The notes beneath the pieces were generated by a model. It ran no database searches. It saw nothing but the letters and a program-made list of their open reading frames with translations, and was not told the DNA's origin. A stretch of 64,000 nt of DNA from Allobaculum mucilyticum (GTDB lineage: Bacteria > Bacillota_I > Bacilli_A > Erysipelotrichales > Erysipelotrichaceae). The position numbers and the translations under genes were made by a program. Numbering within the stretch: the first letter of the stretch is position 1; every line of letters begins with the position of its first letter. Below are positions 29,428 through 38,487 of the stretch, piece after piece. Where the stretch lies: positions 1,550,001-1,614,000 of the forward strand of contig NZ_CP078089.1 in NCBI RefSeq assembly GCF_022701195.1. Reading direction: 5' to 3'.

Positions 29428-31167
29428 ATGAAGAAATTTTGGGAATTCTGTCTCAGACATCCATACTGGATTGCCTTCCTGGCGGCGTTTATTCCCAGAG
29501 TCATATTTGCGCTTGGGATCAATATGATGTCCATTTCAGGAGATGAGATATTCTCCTTCTGGCCCGCCGCAAAACTGGCTGGATATGACTGGAGCGGAGT
29601 GATGAGCGGCTACCGATACTACGGATTCGGTTATACAGCTGTTCTCGTCCCTTTCTTTCTGCTGATCAGAAATCCGGCAATTCTTTATAAAACTCTAGTT
29701 TCTCTGATGGTGCTTTTTCAGAGTCTGGCTGCACCCATTGCCTCTCATTTGATGAAGCGGTTTTTTCATGTAAAGAAAGTCTCTCTGATCATTATTGCAG
29801 GAATTGTCTGCTCATACTGTGTGGGACTTCGGGCTGTTTATACGTACCCGGAATTCCTCTATGACTTTCTGGTCTGGATCATTGTCTGGATCCTGTTAAT
29901 TCTTACAGAGAAACCCAGTCTGAAATGGACTGTCATTCTCTGGGCCCTCACAATCTATGCCTGCACAGTACACAGTCGCGGAGTGACTCTTGTCTTTGCG
30001 ATTCTTGCAGCAGCCGCTCTCTATCAGTTCTGGTTCAGAAAACCGCTGGTGAACTGGTGGGCGACGATCGTTCTTGCTATTGCTGCACTTCTTCTGTACC
30101 GATTTGGAATTCAGTTTGTCCTGAATTTCCTTGGCGTAGGCCATTCCGTTTCAAATACTTCGGTGACCGTTCGGACAGGTGCTCTGTCGCTTCTAACCGG
30201 GGAACCCAAGTCCTGGATCAGCTGGTTCTATATTATTCTCGGGCAGCTGAATGAAGGAATCATGATGAGTGTCGGGCTGGCTGTACCAGCTGTATGGATT
30301 CTGCTGAAGATGGTTTTTTCAAAGGTTCAAAGAACAGAGAAAAACAGGGGAATCCTGTGTGTGACAGTTTTTGGCCTGACAGCGATTGTTATTACAATTG
30401 GCGGTCAGTCGTTTTCTTCTCTGTACGCCGTCTATGAAGCCATGTTTAACAACGGAGACTGGGATGCATTCCGTACCATAACGTATCTGCGCTATTATGC
30501 TGCATATGCTTCTCCGCTGCTCTTAGCAGCAATCTGTGCTTTCAGAAACAGAAATCTTCTCTATTCGATTCTGGTTCCTTCAATCGTAACTTCTGTCCTT
30601 CTGCAGGGACTGTTTGTGATCTTAATCGTTCCTTATATTAATCACTTTAACGGCTCTGTATGGAGCTACGCTCCATTCTTTGGATCACGCGGGTTCGTGG
30701 ATAACATCAGTACCGCCGCCTATCTGGCAGGTACATTCGCGGTTCTTCTGCTGCAGGTCGTGTATCTCATTCTGCTGAAAAAGAAATTAAGAAAGATGAT
30801 TCTGCCTCTGGCGGCAGCTGTCATGGTTTATGTATATGGATTCAACTGCATCAATCATGAAGGCTATCGTTCACGGCAGAACGCCCAGGCGATTGAACAG
30901 GGTGTTGACTACCTGAATGAACACTCGATTCATTCCAATATATATGTAGCCAATGTACCAGCCGGTTCAGCTGGCCAGGGAGTTGCCTGGCTCTATCAGT
31001 ATGCTCTTCCGGATGCGACTGTTCAGGAATATACATCCATTCCACAGGAAGAGAACGCAGTCGTTATTACGAATACCGATTCAGATGAAAATCTTCTTGA
31101 TAAGGGATTTAAACCGTCCACTCTCAATGATGGATGGTTCATATATGAAAGATATGAAAGGAATTAA
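29428..31167 (+). CDS. Polytopic GT-C-type glycosyltransferase-like membrane protein
   Basis: A 579-residue protein with about 11-12 transmembrane helices and a C-terminal soluble part of about 90 residues. The first loop carries an acidic motif (SGDEIFSFWPAAK, about 37-49), as in GT-C transferases that use lipid-phosphate sugars on the outer face. The following GYDWSGVMSGYRYYGFGYT resembles the similarly placed loop in the 41185 protein (RDWRALISTSPYYGFG), so the two are probably distant paralogues. It is first in the operon, after AAAGGAG. The polyprenyl-phosphate sugar synthase-like gene starts 3 bp after its stop, suggesting the two act together. A polymerase role cannot be excluded. Confidence 0.75.
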   Translation: MKKFWEFCLRHPYWIAFLAAFIPRVIFALGINMMSISGDEIFSFWPAAKLAGYDWSGVMSGYRYYGFGYTAVLVPFFLLIRNPAILYKTLVSLMVLFQSLAAPIASHLMKRFFHVKKVSLIIIAGIVCSYCVGLRAVYTYPEFLYDFLVWIIVWILLILTEKPSLKWTVILWALTIYACTVHSRGVTLVFAILAAAALYQFWFRKPLVNWWATIVLAIAALLLYRFGIQFVLNFLGVGHSVSNTSVTVRTGALSLLTGEPKSWISWFYIILGQLNEGIMMSVGLAVPAVWILLKMVFSKVQRTEKNRGILCVTVFGLTAIVITIGGQSFSSLYAVYEAMFNNGDWDAFRTITYLRYYAAYASPLLLAAICAFRNRNLLYSILVPSIVTSVLLQGLFVILIVPYINHFNGSVWSYAPFFGSRGFVDNISTAAYLAGTFAVLLLQVVYLILLKKKLRKMILPLAAAVMVYVYGFNCINHEGYRSRQNAQAIEQGVDYLNEHSIHSNIYVANVPAGSAGQGVAWLYQYALPDATVQEYTSIPQEENAVVITNTDSDENLLDKGFKPSTLNDGWFIYERYERN

Positions 31168-31170
31168 ATT

Positions 31171-32166
31171 ATGAAATTAATTATTCAGATTCCCTGCTAC
31201 AACGAGGCAGAAACGCTGGAAGTTGCTCTGAATGATCTTCCAAAGCATATTGATGGAATTGATGAAATTGAATATCTGATTATCAACGACGGCAGTCACG
31301 ACAATACCGTTGAAGTGGCGAAAAAATGGGGTGTGAACTACGTCGTCAACTTCAGAAACAATAAAGGTCTTGCCCGCGGCTTCATGGCCGGACTCGATGC
31401 CTGCCTGAGAAATGGTGCAGATATTATTGTAAATACCGATGCTGACAACCAGTACTGCGGTGAGGATATTGAAAAGCTCGTTCGCCCGATTCTGGATGGC
31501 GAAGCAGGAATGGTCATTGGCGAACGTCCAATTGACGATACTGAACACTTTTCTCCGCTCAAGAAAAAGCTGCAGCACCTGGGAAGCTGGGTTGTCCGCA
31601 AAGCAAGCAACACCGATATCCCGGATGCGCCAAGCGGATTCCGTGCATATTCCCGTCATACCGCTATGCGTATGAATGTTGTTAACGACTATACCTATAC
31701 ACTTGAAACAATTGTTCAGGCTGGCCGAAGAAAAATGGCAGTAACCAGCGTTCCAATCCGTACAAATCCGGAACTGCGTCCTAGCCGTCTGTTCCACAGC
31801 ATGTTTGGCTATGTAAAGAAGAGCATGCTGACAATTCTGCGTTCAATGATGCAGTATAAGCCTCTTTACTGCTTTACCATTCTCGGATCTGTTCTCAGTC
31901 TGATTGGTCTTGTTGTCCTGATTCGATTCCTGGTGTTCTACTTCCAGGGAGCAGGATCCGGTCATATCCAGTCTCTCGTTATTGCCTGCATGCTGATTAC
32001 GATCGGAGTAACCGGATTCTTCTTCGGTCTGCTTGGCGATACAGTTGCAGCGAACAGACGTCTGCTTGAAGAGATGCAGTTTGAACTCAGAAGAATGGAC
32101 TACGGTCTGTCTGAAGAAGAAAAAACAAAACAGAGCGATTCGGCAGAAGGAAGCATCTATGAATAA
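31171..32166 (+). CDS. GT2 glycosyltransferase, polyprenyl-phosphate sugar synthase type
   Basis: The 331 residues start with a GT-A domain: IQIPCYNEAETL (4-15), INDGSHDNT, and the DxD-type motif NTDADNQY (about 89-96). The domain resembles dolichyl-phosphate mannose synthase and GtrB. Two C-terminal transmembrane helices (about 231-251 and 266-290) fit the GtrB-like subgroup, which makes undecaprenyl-phosphate sugars at the inner face. It follows the GT-C-like gene by 3 bp and overlaps the next gene by 8 bp. A GtrA-type protein, the usual third partner, is encoded far away at 61808-62290. The donor sugar is unknown. Confidence 0.85.
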   Translation: MKLIIQIPCYNEAETLEVALNDLPKHIDGIDEIEYLIINDGSHDNTVEVAKKWGVNYVVNFRNNKGLARGFMAGLDACLRNGADIIVNTDADNQYCGEDIEKLVRPILDGEAGMVIGERPIDDTEHFSPLKKKLQHLGSWVVRKASNTDIPDAPSGFRAYSRHTAMRMNVVNDYTYTLETIVQAGRRKMAVTSVPIRTNPELRPSRLFHSMFGYVKKSMLTILRSMMQYKPLYCFTILGSVLSLIGLVVLIRFLVFYFQGAGSGHIQSLVIACMLITIGVTGFFFGLLGDTVAANRRLLEEMQFELRRMDYGLSEEEKTKQSDSAEGSIYE

Positions 32167-33091
32167 AAGCGTAGATGCGGTTGTGGTTACCTACAATCGC
32201 AAGGAGATGCTGATTGATACGATTCATTCAATCCTCAATCAGACTTATCCTGTGCATCGCCTGATTCTCGTGGATAACCACAGCACAGACGGAACGCTTG
32301 ATTACCTGAAAGAAAAAGGAATTCTGAACGACGAGCGGATTGATCTTGTCTCTCTGTCGGAAAACACTGGCGGTGCAGGTGGATTCCATGCCGGCATGAA
32401 GCGTTCCCGCGAAATTGGCGATGCAGACTGGGTCTGGATTATGGATGACGATGTCGAGCCGGTAGCAGACTGTCTGGAAGAACTTCTCAAAGCAGAAGAG
32501 AAGCTTCCAAAGCCAGTCAGCTTTCTGGCCAGTTCGATCCGCGGAATGAATGATGAGCCGATGAATGTTCCGAAGCTTCCAAAAGGAATGACGACAGGAT
32601 ATGTCGACTGGTACAAGTACCTCGGCGAAGGCATGGTCAACATTTCAAAAGCTACGTTTGTTTCTCTGCTGATTAATACCGAAGCAATTAAAAAGTGCGG
32701 TCTGCCCTGGGCTCCTTTCTTTATCTGGGGCGATGACTCCGAATATACGCAGCGCGTAATCCGTGATTTTGGTCCGGCTTATATGGTCGGAAAGAGTCAG
32801 GCGATTCATAAGCGCAAATCCGCGGATGCTCTTTCGATTGTGAAAGAAGATAATCCGAACCGGATCAACATGTTTTTCTACTATTACAGAAACAATCTGA
32901 TTGGTTACTGGGAATACGAAGGTGCATTAAACCGTTTCCTGTGCATGGGAAAGCTTGGCTATGACTTCGTCAATGTAATTTTTAAAGGGAAATATAAGTT
33001 CAGAAAAATGGGCGTCATTCTGAAGGCTTTTAATGCATTTGTGTTTGGAACATATGATCGGAATTCCTTCAAACACAGAAGCGAAATCTGA
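32159..33091 (+). CDS. GT2 glycosyltransferase, galactofuranosyltransferase GlfT-like
   Basis: A 310-residue cytosolic transferase. Motifs AVVVTYNRKEML, SENTGGAGGFHAGM (about 72-85), WIMDDDVEP (about 96-104) and WGDDSEY (about 185-191) match the GT2 subgroup that includes mycobacterial GlfT and streptococcal Galf or rhamnosyl transferases. ATG 32159 lies within the end of the previous gene (8-bp overlap); the longer upstream frame is a shadow. A UDP-Galf donor could come from Glf at 2735-3844. Rhamnosyltransferase activity is the main alternative, since the two subfamilies share these motifs. Confidence 0.8.
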   Translation: MNKSVDAVVVTYNRKEMLIDTIHSILNQTYPVHRLILVDNHSTDGTLDYLKEKGILNDERIDLVSLSENTGGAGGFHAGMKRSREIGDADWVWIMDDDVEPVADCLEELLKAEEKLPKPVSFLASSIRGMNDEPMNVPKLPKGMTTGYVDWYKYLGEGMVNISKATFVSLLINTEAIKKCGLPWAPFFIWGDDSEYTQRVIRDFGPAYMVGKSQAIHKRKSADALSIVKEDNPNRINMFFYYYRNNLIGYWEYEGALNRFLCMGKLGYDFVNVIFKGKYKFRKMGVILKAFNAFVFGTYDRNSFKHRSEI

Positions 33092-33184
33092 TGACTTTGT
33101 TTAAACGTACAAGCTGAAATACAGACGCAGAAATGAATTTTTGTCTGTTTATTTAAAAATCTTTCAGGGATTGGAGGGGTGAAG

Positions 33185-34162
33185 GTGCCGGAAATTTCAG
33201 TGATCATACCTGTATACAATGCGGAAAAAACGATTGTCCGGGTTCTCGACAGTCTTTCCGGACAGACTTTCACTGACTTTGAGACGATTCTCGTTGATGA
33301 CGGATCAAAGGACAATTCATACAGGATTTGCAGTGAATACAGTAAAAAACTCGGGTCTTCTGCCCAGAAGGTACTCCGCTTTGAAAACAGCGGGCCTTCT
33401 GCGGCCAGAAACAGAGGCGTTGAAGCCGCAAGCGGAAAATACATCTGTTTCATTGACTCCGATGATGATATTGACTCGAATTATCTGGAAGTCCTTCACG
33501 GACTGATTGAAAACAGCAGCAGTGATCTGGCTATGTGCGGATACCGTAAACAGAATCAGAACGGAAGTTTTACGGACTATCCTGCAGGCGAATGCTCGCA
33601 TTACTCCCGCCAGAAAGCCCTGGAAGAGTTTTTTGTGAACAACACCTGGATCGGTCCAACGAATAAAATTTTCAAGTCAGAACTGATCCGGAAGAATGAT
33701 ATTAAATTTAATTCCGAACTGAAAAAAGGTGAAGATGCCCTGTTTGTCTGTGAGTATCTGATCCATGCGAATGGGGTAGAGTGTTCCGATCAGAACCTCT
33801 ATTATTACCTTTTCAATCCTCATTCGATTACCCGGTCAATTAAAGAGAAAAAAGGATATAACAGCACGGATGCGGATAATCTGAAAGCCCATGCTCTGAT
33901 GAGAAAGCTTATTCAGGAACAGCCGCAGGAAGTTCAGAAATCTCTGGACTGCAGATATGTCAATACATATATGAGGACGCTGTCCAATCTCTGGGAAGCA
34001 GGGATCAGTGATCCCAGACTGACCAGAGAAGCTGTTTCTTTTATCCGAAAACATCTGAATGAGTATTTTGGCAGCCGCCGGATTTCCTCAAAAATGAAAC
34101 TGGGGGCGCTTCTGTGCTCCATTTCGCCAAAGATGTTTGCGTATCTTTATTCAAAGATTTAG
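33185..34162 (+). CDS. GT2 family glycosyltransferase (capsule/EPS type)
   Basis: A GT-A transferase of 325 residues with ISVIIPVYNAEKTI (3-16), DDGSKDNS, ENSGPSAARNRGVEAASGKYICFIDSDDDI and the C-terminal GEDALFVCEYL, the usual acceptor-base region. GTG 33185 is taken as the start because GGAGGGG (33173-33179) lies 5 bp upstream; GTG 33179 overlaps that site. A Leu/Lys-rich tail may touch the membrane. Sugar specificity cannot be read from sequence. Confidence 0.85.
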   Translation: MPEISVIIPVYNAEKTIVRVLDSLSGQTFTDFETILVDDGSKDNSYRICSEYSKKLGSSAQKVLRFENSGPSAARNRGVEAASGKYICFIDSDDDIDSNYLEVLHGLIENSSSDLAMCGYRKQNQNGSFTDYPAGECSHYSRQKALEEFFVNNTWIGPTNKIFKSELIRKNDIKFNSELKKGEDALFVCEYLIHANGVECSDQNLYYYLFNPHSITRSIKEKKGYNSTDADNLKAHALMRKLIQEQPQEVQKSLDCRYVNTYMRTLSNLWEAGISDPRLTREAVSFIRKHLNEYFGSRRISSKMKLGALLCSISPKMFAYLYSKI

Positions 34163-34175
34163 CAAGGAGAATAAA

Positions 34176-35309
34176 TTGAATATTATTGCTTATTACTTGC
34201 CTCAGTTTCATACGTTTAAGGAAAACGATGAATGGTGGGGAAAAGGTTTTACAGAATGGACCAATGTAAAAAAGGCTGTTCCCCTTTATAAGGGACATTA
34301 TCAGCCCAGAGTTCCACTGAATAACAACTACTACAACCTTCTGGAGAAGAATGCTCTGAAGTGGCAGTCCGATCTTGCTAAAAAGTATGGAATCGGCGGC
34401 TTCTGCTATTACCACTACTGGTTTGACGGACATATGCTCATGGAACGCCCGATGGAGATCATGCTGGAAAACAAAGATATTGATCTTCCATTCTGCATCT
34501 GCTGGGCAAATGAAAACTGGACCAGAGCATGGGCAGATTCCAGCAAACAGGTTCTGATTGGGCAGACCTACGGAGATAAAACGGACTGGGTCAATCACTT
34601 TAACTATCTTCTGAAGTTTTTTAAGGATGAGCGTTATATCCGGATTGATGGAAAACCTGTAGTCGTTCTTTACCGTCCGGAGATTATTCCGACATTACGG
34701 GAAATGCTCGAGTGCTGGAATGCTCTTGCTGCCCAGAATGGTCTTCCAGGACTCTGCTATATGTATCAGCAGTGCGATTACGACATGACAAAAGATCCGA
34801 ATGGCGATCTTTTTGATTATGAGATTGAATATCAGCCCGGACGGGTCAAAGGCTATAACAAAAACCTGCCTCGAAAACAGCAGCAGTCACTTTCCTGGCC
34901 AGTCGTTCTACGTAAGACGCTGAATGGTGTGTTTACCCGGTTTAATCTTCCTCTGGGAAAATGGTCTACGGTGAACTACAGCTATGATGAAGCCTGGAAA
35001 CGAATTCTGAAGATGGTCCCTAAACATGAAAAAGTGATCCCTGGTGCTTTCATTGACTGGGATAATACGCCAAGATACGGGGCTAAAGGATCTTTCTATA
35101 CCGGAGTTACTCCCCAGAAATTTGAACACTATCTGGAAAAGCAGATTGAGCGTGCTACAACGGTGTACCACAGTGATTATCTGTTCTTATTTGCCTGGAA
35201 TGAATGGGGAGAAGGCGGATATCTCGAACCCGACGAAAAGTGGGGCTACGGAATGCTCGAAGCAGTAAAAGCGGCTCTGGATCATACTGAAGAATCAAAA
35301 AGCAGATAA
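34176..35309 (+). CDS. WbsX-like (GH99-like) polysaccharide biosynthesis protein, TTG start
   Basis: A 377-residue WbsX-type protein, a family with a GH99-like TIM barrel found in O-antigen and capsule loci. It was long labelled glycosyltransferase but its exact reaction is unsettled. Family motifs are AYYLPQFHTFKENDEWWGKGFTEW (near the start), the GGFCYYHYWFDG segment, CICWANENWTRAWA and FLFAWNEWGEGGYLEPD near the end. The likely start is TTG 34176, 5 bp after AGGAGA. An in-frame ATG at 34137 lies inside the previous gene and would add residues of no character. Confidence 0.85.
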   Translation: MNIIAYYLPQFHTFKENDEWWGKGFTEWTNVKKAVPLYKGHYQPRVPLNNNYYNLLEKNALKWQSDLAKKYGIGGFCYYHYWFDGHMLMERPMEIMLENKDIDLPFCICWANENWTRAWADSSKQVLIGQTYGDKTDWVNHFNYLLKFFKDERYIRIDGKPVVVLYRPEIIPTLREMLECWNALAAQNGLPGLCYMYQQCDYDMTKDPNGDLFDYEIEYQPGRVKGYNKNLPRKQQQSLSWPVVLRKTLNGVFTRFNLPLGKWSTVNYSYDEAWKRILKMVPKHEKVIPGAFIDWDNTPRYGAKGSFYTGVTPQKFEHYLEKQIERATTVYHSDYLFLFAWNEWGEGGYLEPDEKWGYGMLEAVKAALDHTEESKSR

Positions 35310-35338
35310 GACAGTCAGTCTGCAGAAGAAGAACGGAA

Positions 35339-35956
35339 ATGAAAAAAATTCTTTTGGTGTTTGCGAAAGCTCTGTCCTTTCTGTATTTCCCCAATCTGAA
35401 GCGAGTATTCAGAGAAACCGGCAGTCTGGTACGGGGATTCTATTTCAGCAGAAAAATGAAGAGTGCCGGAGACGGCATAAAAATCTATAAAATGAAAAGC
35501 TGCCGTGGAATCGAATGCTTTTCTATGGGAGATAAAGTCACAGTAAGCGAAGACTGTGAACTTCAGGCATGGACTCGCTTTCAGAAATGGGACTACTCAC
35601 CGGAAGTCCGGATCGGAAGTAATGTGTATTTTGGACTCAAAAATCACATTACCGCGATTAACAGAATTGAAATCGGAGACAATCTGCTGACTGGACAGAA
35701 TGTTCTGATCAGCGATAATTCGCATGGTTTGTTTAACGCAGAATCTCTTGATACTCCGCCAGCACAACGGAAGCTTTACTCTAAAGGACCAGTAATGATT
35801 GGCAATAATGTCTGGATTGGAGACAATGTCTGCATTCTTGGAGGAGTCACAATTGGAGATAATGCGGTTATTGGTGCAAACTCCGTTGTTACCAAGTCAG
35901 TTCCTGCTAACTCCGCTGCTGCAGGAGCTCCGGCGAGGATTATAAAAAAACTGTAA
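35339..35956 (+). CDS. Hexapeptide-repeat O-acetyltransferase
   Basis: A left-handed beta-helix acyltransferase of 205 residues. Hexapeptide turns are clear from VRIGSNVYFG to IGDNAVIGANSVVTKSVP, and the catalytic His lies in ISDNSHGLF (about 125-133). The C-terminal AGAPARIIKKL is the usual ending of the maltose/galactoside acetyltransferase group in capsule loci. It probably O-acetylates a sugar of the polymer or an intermediate. The start follows GAAGAACGGAA. A 218-bp gap precedes the next gene. Confidence 0.85.
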   Translation: MKKILLVFAKALSFLYFPNLKRVFRETGSLVRGFYFSRKMKSAGDGIKIYKMKSCRGIECFSMGDKVTVSEDCELQAWTRFQKWDYSPEVRIGSNVYFGLKNHITAINRIEIGDNLLTGQNVLISDNSHGLFNAESLDTPPAQRKLYSKGPVMIGNNVWIGDNVCILGGVTIGDNAVIGANSVVTKSVPANSAAAGAPARIIKKL

Positions 35957-36174
35957 AATTCAAAGGCAGACTTTCAATAAACCACTCAGAAGATCGAGTT
36001 CTTTGAGACTGGTCTTTGATGGCTGTCTTTTTTCTTTGTTGTGCATAACAGGCTGAAGCGAAAAGAACAGCAGCTGGATGGAGTTCATTCAGTTCTGCCT
36101 GAGAAATTACTGGTTCATTAGAAACCGGATAAAAAAAGAGCTGACTTTGATCAGTCAGAAAGGGCCGTAAGTAG

Positions 36175-37638
36175 ATGAGAGAAATTGAGAACAGAATCCA
36201 GGAGCTGAAGGCTTTGTCTGAAAAGAGTCTGCGCAATAAGAATTTTGAAAAAGCCTGCGCTGCCATGAATGCTGCAGGATATGCAAGCTATCACTGGAAT
36301 CAATACTATAAAGACGATGAACTGGAACAGCAGATTCATCAGGCTGCAAATATGTATCCCAATCACGCCAAGCCTGAATTTGAAAAGGATCCGGATTGCG
36401 TTCTTTTTTATGATGGATTTGGCCTGGATACAAGAGGATTAGCACTGAATTACCTTTCTGCTTTGCTGGATAACGGGAAAAAAGTAAAGTACATCACCAC
36501 CAGAAAAGCAGAGAATCATCAGCCTGTATTTGAAGAAACGTTCCGAAAGCAGCTGGAAGACGGCTCTCTGGATGTGAGCTATTTCGAGCCTGGATCCAAA
36601 GCTGCCGATAAAATTACCCTGCTTCTGGACACACTGAAAAGCGGCAGAGCAGGGCACACATTTTTTTATTCACTTCCCTATGATGTTCCTGGTCTGATTT
36701 TCATGGAATTAATCGAAAACATCACCACAAGATACTTTATTAATCTTACGGATCACGCATTCTGGATGGGTACATCCTGTGCAGATTACTACATTGATTT
36801 CAGGTCTTACGGAAGCAGCATTAATGCGAATTACAGAAATATCACAGAGGATAAAATCAGACTTCTTCCATATTATCCGTTCATCAACCGGGATGTTGAA
36901 TACACAGGGCTGCCGTTTGATCTGCAGGGAAGAAAGATGATTTTTTCCGGCGGAGCTTTATATAAAACGCTCGGCGATGAAGAAAATCGTTATTACAGAA
37001 TTATTGATTACATTCTGAAAACTTATGAGGATACCGTCTTTTTCTATGTTGGAAGCGGCGATCAGTCTGAACTGCAGAAACTTCAGAGCAGGTATCCAGA
37101 GCGTGTGTTCTATTCCGAAGAGCGAAAAGACTTCTACCATATTTATGAGGATGCTTTTCTGTATTTAAATACATTCCCAATGGTCGGCGGACTGATGATG
37201 CAGTATTCGGCTATTCATGGCGTTCTTCCGCTCACTCTTCGTCATGGCAGTGACGGTGATGGAATTCTGATCGATCAGGATAATCTGGGAATTGTATTCG
37301 ACTCACTGGAGAGTACCGAGGCAGAAATAGACCGGCTGATGAAAGATGATGAGTATAAGAAGAGAAAAGAGGCACAGATCAGATCCGCTGTACCAACCCC
37401 TGAAAGATTCAGAGACAATCTAAAACGGATCATGGATGGCATGCCGACTGAATACAGAATTGATCTGGAACCAGCGGATACGCAGGATTTTCTTCACTCG
37501 TACAGAGAGCGGATGAATGATGATGCAGTTTTCAGAAGTTCTGTTGCCCGGAGCTGCAATAAAGCGCTGATTACCAGCTATCCGGCAGTCTTTCTCAAAG
37601 AAACGGTGAGAAAACTGTCTCATTCGTCTGCTTCGTGA
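36175..37638 (+). CDS. Predicted GT-B-fold glycosyltransferase
   Basis: 487 residues without a strong family signature. An N-terminal helical part of about 70 residues is followed by a segment that looks like the first Rossmann half of a GT-B enzyme (CVLFYDGFGLDTRGLALNYLSAL). The second half shows KMIFSGGALYKT (about 263-274), VFFYVGSGDQSELQKL and YLNTFPMVGGLMMQYSAIHGVLPLTL. The last segment is where GT4-type transferases bind the donor nucleotide. A C-terminal tail follows the catalytic part. The ribosome-binding site before ATG 36175 is weak (AGAAAGGG, 15 bp away). It is the last gene before a 400-bp break and a new promoter. Confidence 0.65.
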   Translation: MREIENRIQELKALSEKSLRNKNFEKACAAMNAAGYASYHWNQYYKDDELEQQIHQAANMYPNHAKPEFEKDPDCVLFYDGFGLDTRGLALNYLSALLDNGKKVKYITTRKAENHQPVFEETFRKQLEDGSLDVSYFEPGSKAADKITLLLDTLKSGRAGHTFFYSLPYDVPGLIFMELIENITTRYFINLTDHAFWMGTSCADYYIDFRSYGSSINANYRNITEDKIRLLPYYPFINRDVEYTGLPFDLQGRKMIFSGGALYKTLGDEENRYYRIIDYILKTYEDTVFFYVGSGDQSELQKLQSRYPERVFYSEERKDFYHIYEDAFLYLNTFPMVGGLMMQYSAIHGVLPLTLRHGSDGDGILIDQDNLGIVFDSLESTEAEIDRLMKDDEYKKRKEAQIRSAVPTPERFRDNLKRIMDGMPTEYRIDLEPADTQDFLHSYRERMNDDAVFRSSVARSCNKALITSYPAVFLKETVRKLSHSSAS

Positions 37639-38043
37639 CCCCTAAAAAGAATAAAGATAAAGATGTGTTGAATCTAATTAATTATATTTCTTGAAAAAGC
37701 GATATTAATCCAAAAGAGCGACTAGTTCCTGATGATACGACGAATGTTATAATTGACATTGCATCTGGATGAACGCAATTCCTAGAAGTTTCAAGAATAC
37801 TGATCTAAAATTTCAAAGCTGTTGTGAGGACAGATATTTCTTCACCCCTGCAATGCCAGGCCTTTGCTTCTGGAACAGAATCTGTTTTATAGCAGCGATA
37901 AATCCAGAATTAAAGATACGTGACCGTTACGGACCTGATGATCAGGGACAGATCAGGCAAGCATAGACCTCTGTTTTCTGAACTGAAAGGAAAAGAAGCC
38001 AGGTTTCTGAACAATTGATTTCAGACCAGGAAGGAAAATTGAT
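37639..38043 (+). other. Intergenic region with promoter and long leader of the second polysaccharide operon
   Basis: No terminator is evident after the 36175 gene. The first 100 bp are AT-rich, then comes the TGTTATAAT element (37745-37753), leaving about 280 nt of leader before the FdtA-like gene. The small frame at 37769-37966 lacks a ribosome-binding site and has no character. Confidence 0.5.
37745..37753 (+). promoter_or_regulatory. Extended -10 promoter element, second polysaccharide operon
   Basis: TGTTATAAT, identical to the elements before rpmE and prfA. No clear -35 at 17 bp. Confidence 0.6.
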
Positions 38044-38487
38044 ATGAAATACGAGTTATTGACTTTTCAGCAGCATGGAGATGACCGAGGCCAGCTCATA
38101 GCCATTGAAGAAGGAATCAATGTTCCCTTCTCGGTTAAGAGAGTTTATTACATGTATGATACGAAACCTGGAGTGCGAAGAGGATTCCATGCCCACCGCG
38201 AATTGAAACAGGTATTAATATGCGTCAGCGGAAGCTGCTCCGTTCATCTGGATGACGGAACAGAAACTGAAGAAATTTTATTAGATAAGCCTTATATTGG
38301 CTTACAGATTGAAGGTTTGATCTGGAGAGAAATGTACAATTTTTCGGAGGATGCGGTTCTCCTTGTCTTAGCTTCAGAATTATATGATGAATCAGATTAT
38401 ATCCGAGATTATCACGAGTTTAAAAAGGAGGTTTTAAGGCATGGGGAAGATCCGAAAAATCATAGCGAAGAAATTTCCGTTTGTTAA
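38044..38487 (+). CDS. FdtA/QdtA-like dTDP-4-dehydro-6-deoxyglucose 3,4-ketoisomerase
   Basis: A small cupin of 147 residues. Enzymes of this group convert dTDP-4-keto-6-deoxyglucose to the 3-keto isomer, the branch point to dTDP-Fuc3NAc or dTDP-Qui3NAc. The diagnostic RGFHAHRELKQVL contains the two catalytic His (H49, H51), and the preceding RVYYMYDT and the strand GSCSVHLDDG complete the fold. The matching aminotransferase (45526-46653) and an N-acetyltransferase (46631-47143) are about 7 kb downstream. rmlA and rmlB, which make the substrate, are not in the window. Whether Fuc3N or Qui3N is made cannot be told. It overlaps the next gene by 47 bp. Confidence 0.88.
   Translation: MKYELLTFQQHGDDRGQLIAIEEGINVPFSVKRVYYMYDTKPGVRRGFHAHRELKQVLICVSGSCSVHLDDGTETEEILLDKPYIGLQIEGLIWREMYNFSEDAVLLVLASELYDESDYIRDYHEFKKEVLRHGEDPKNHSEEISVC

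Noticed and set aside
37769-37966. A 65-residue frame in the leader of the second polysaccharide operon
   Set aside because: No ribosome-binding site, no domain or signal peptide; more likely untranslated leader.
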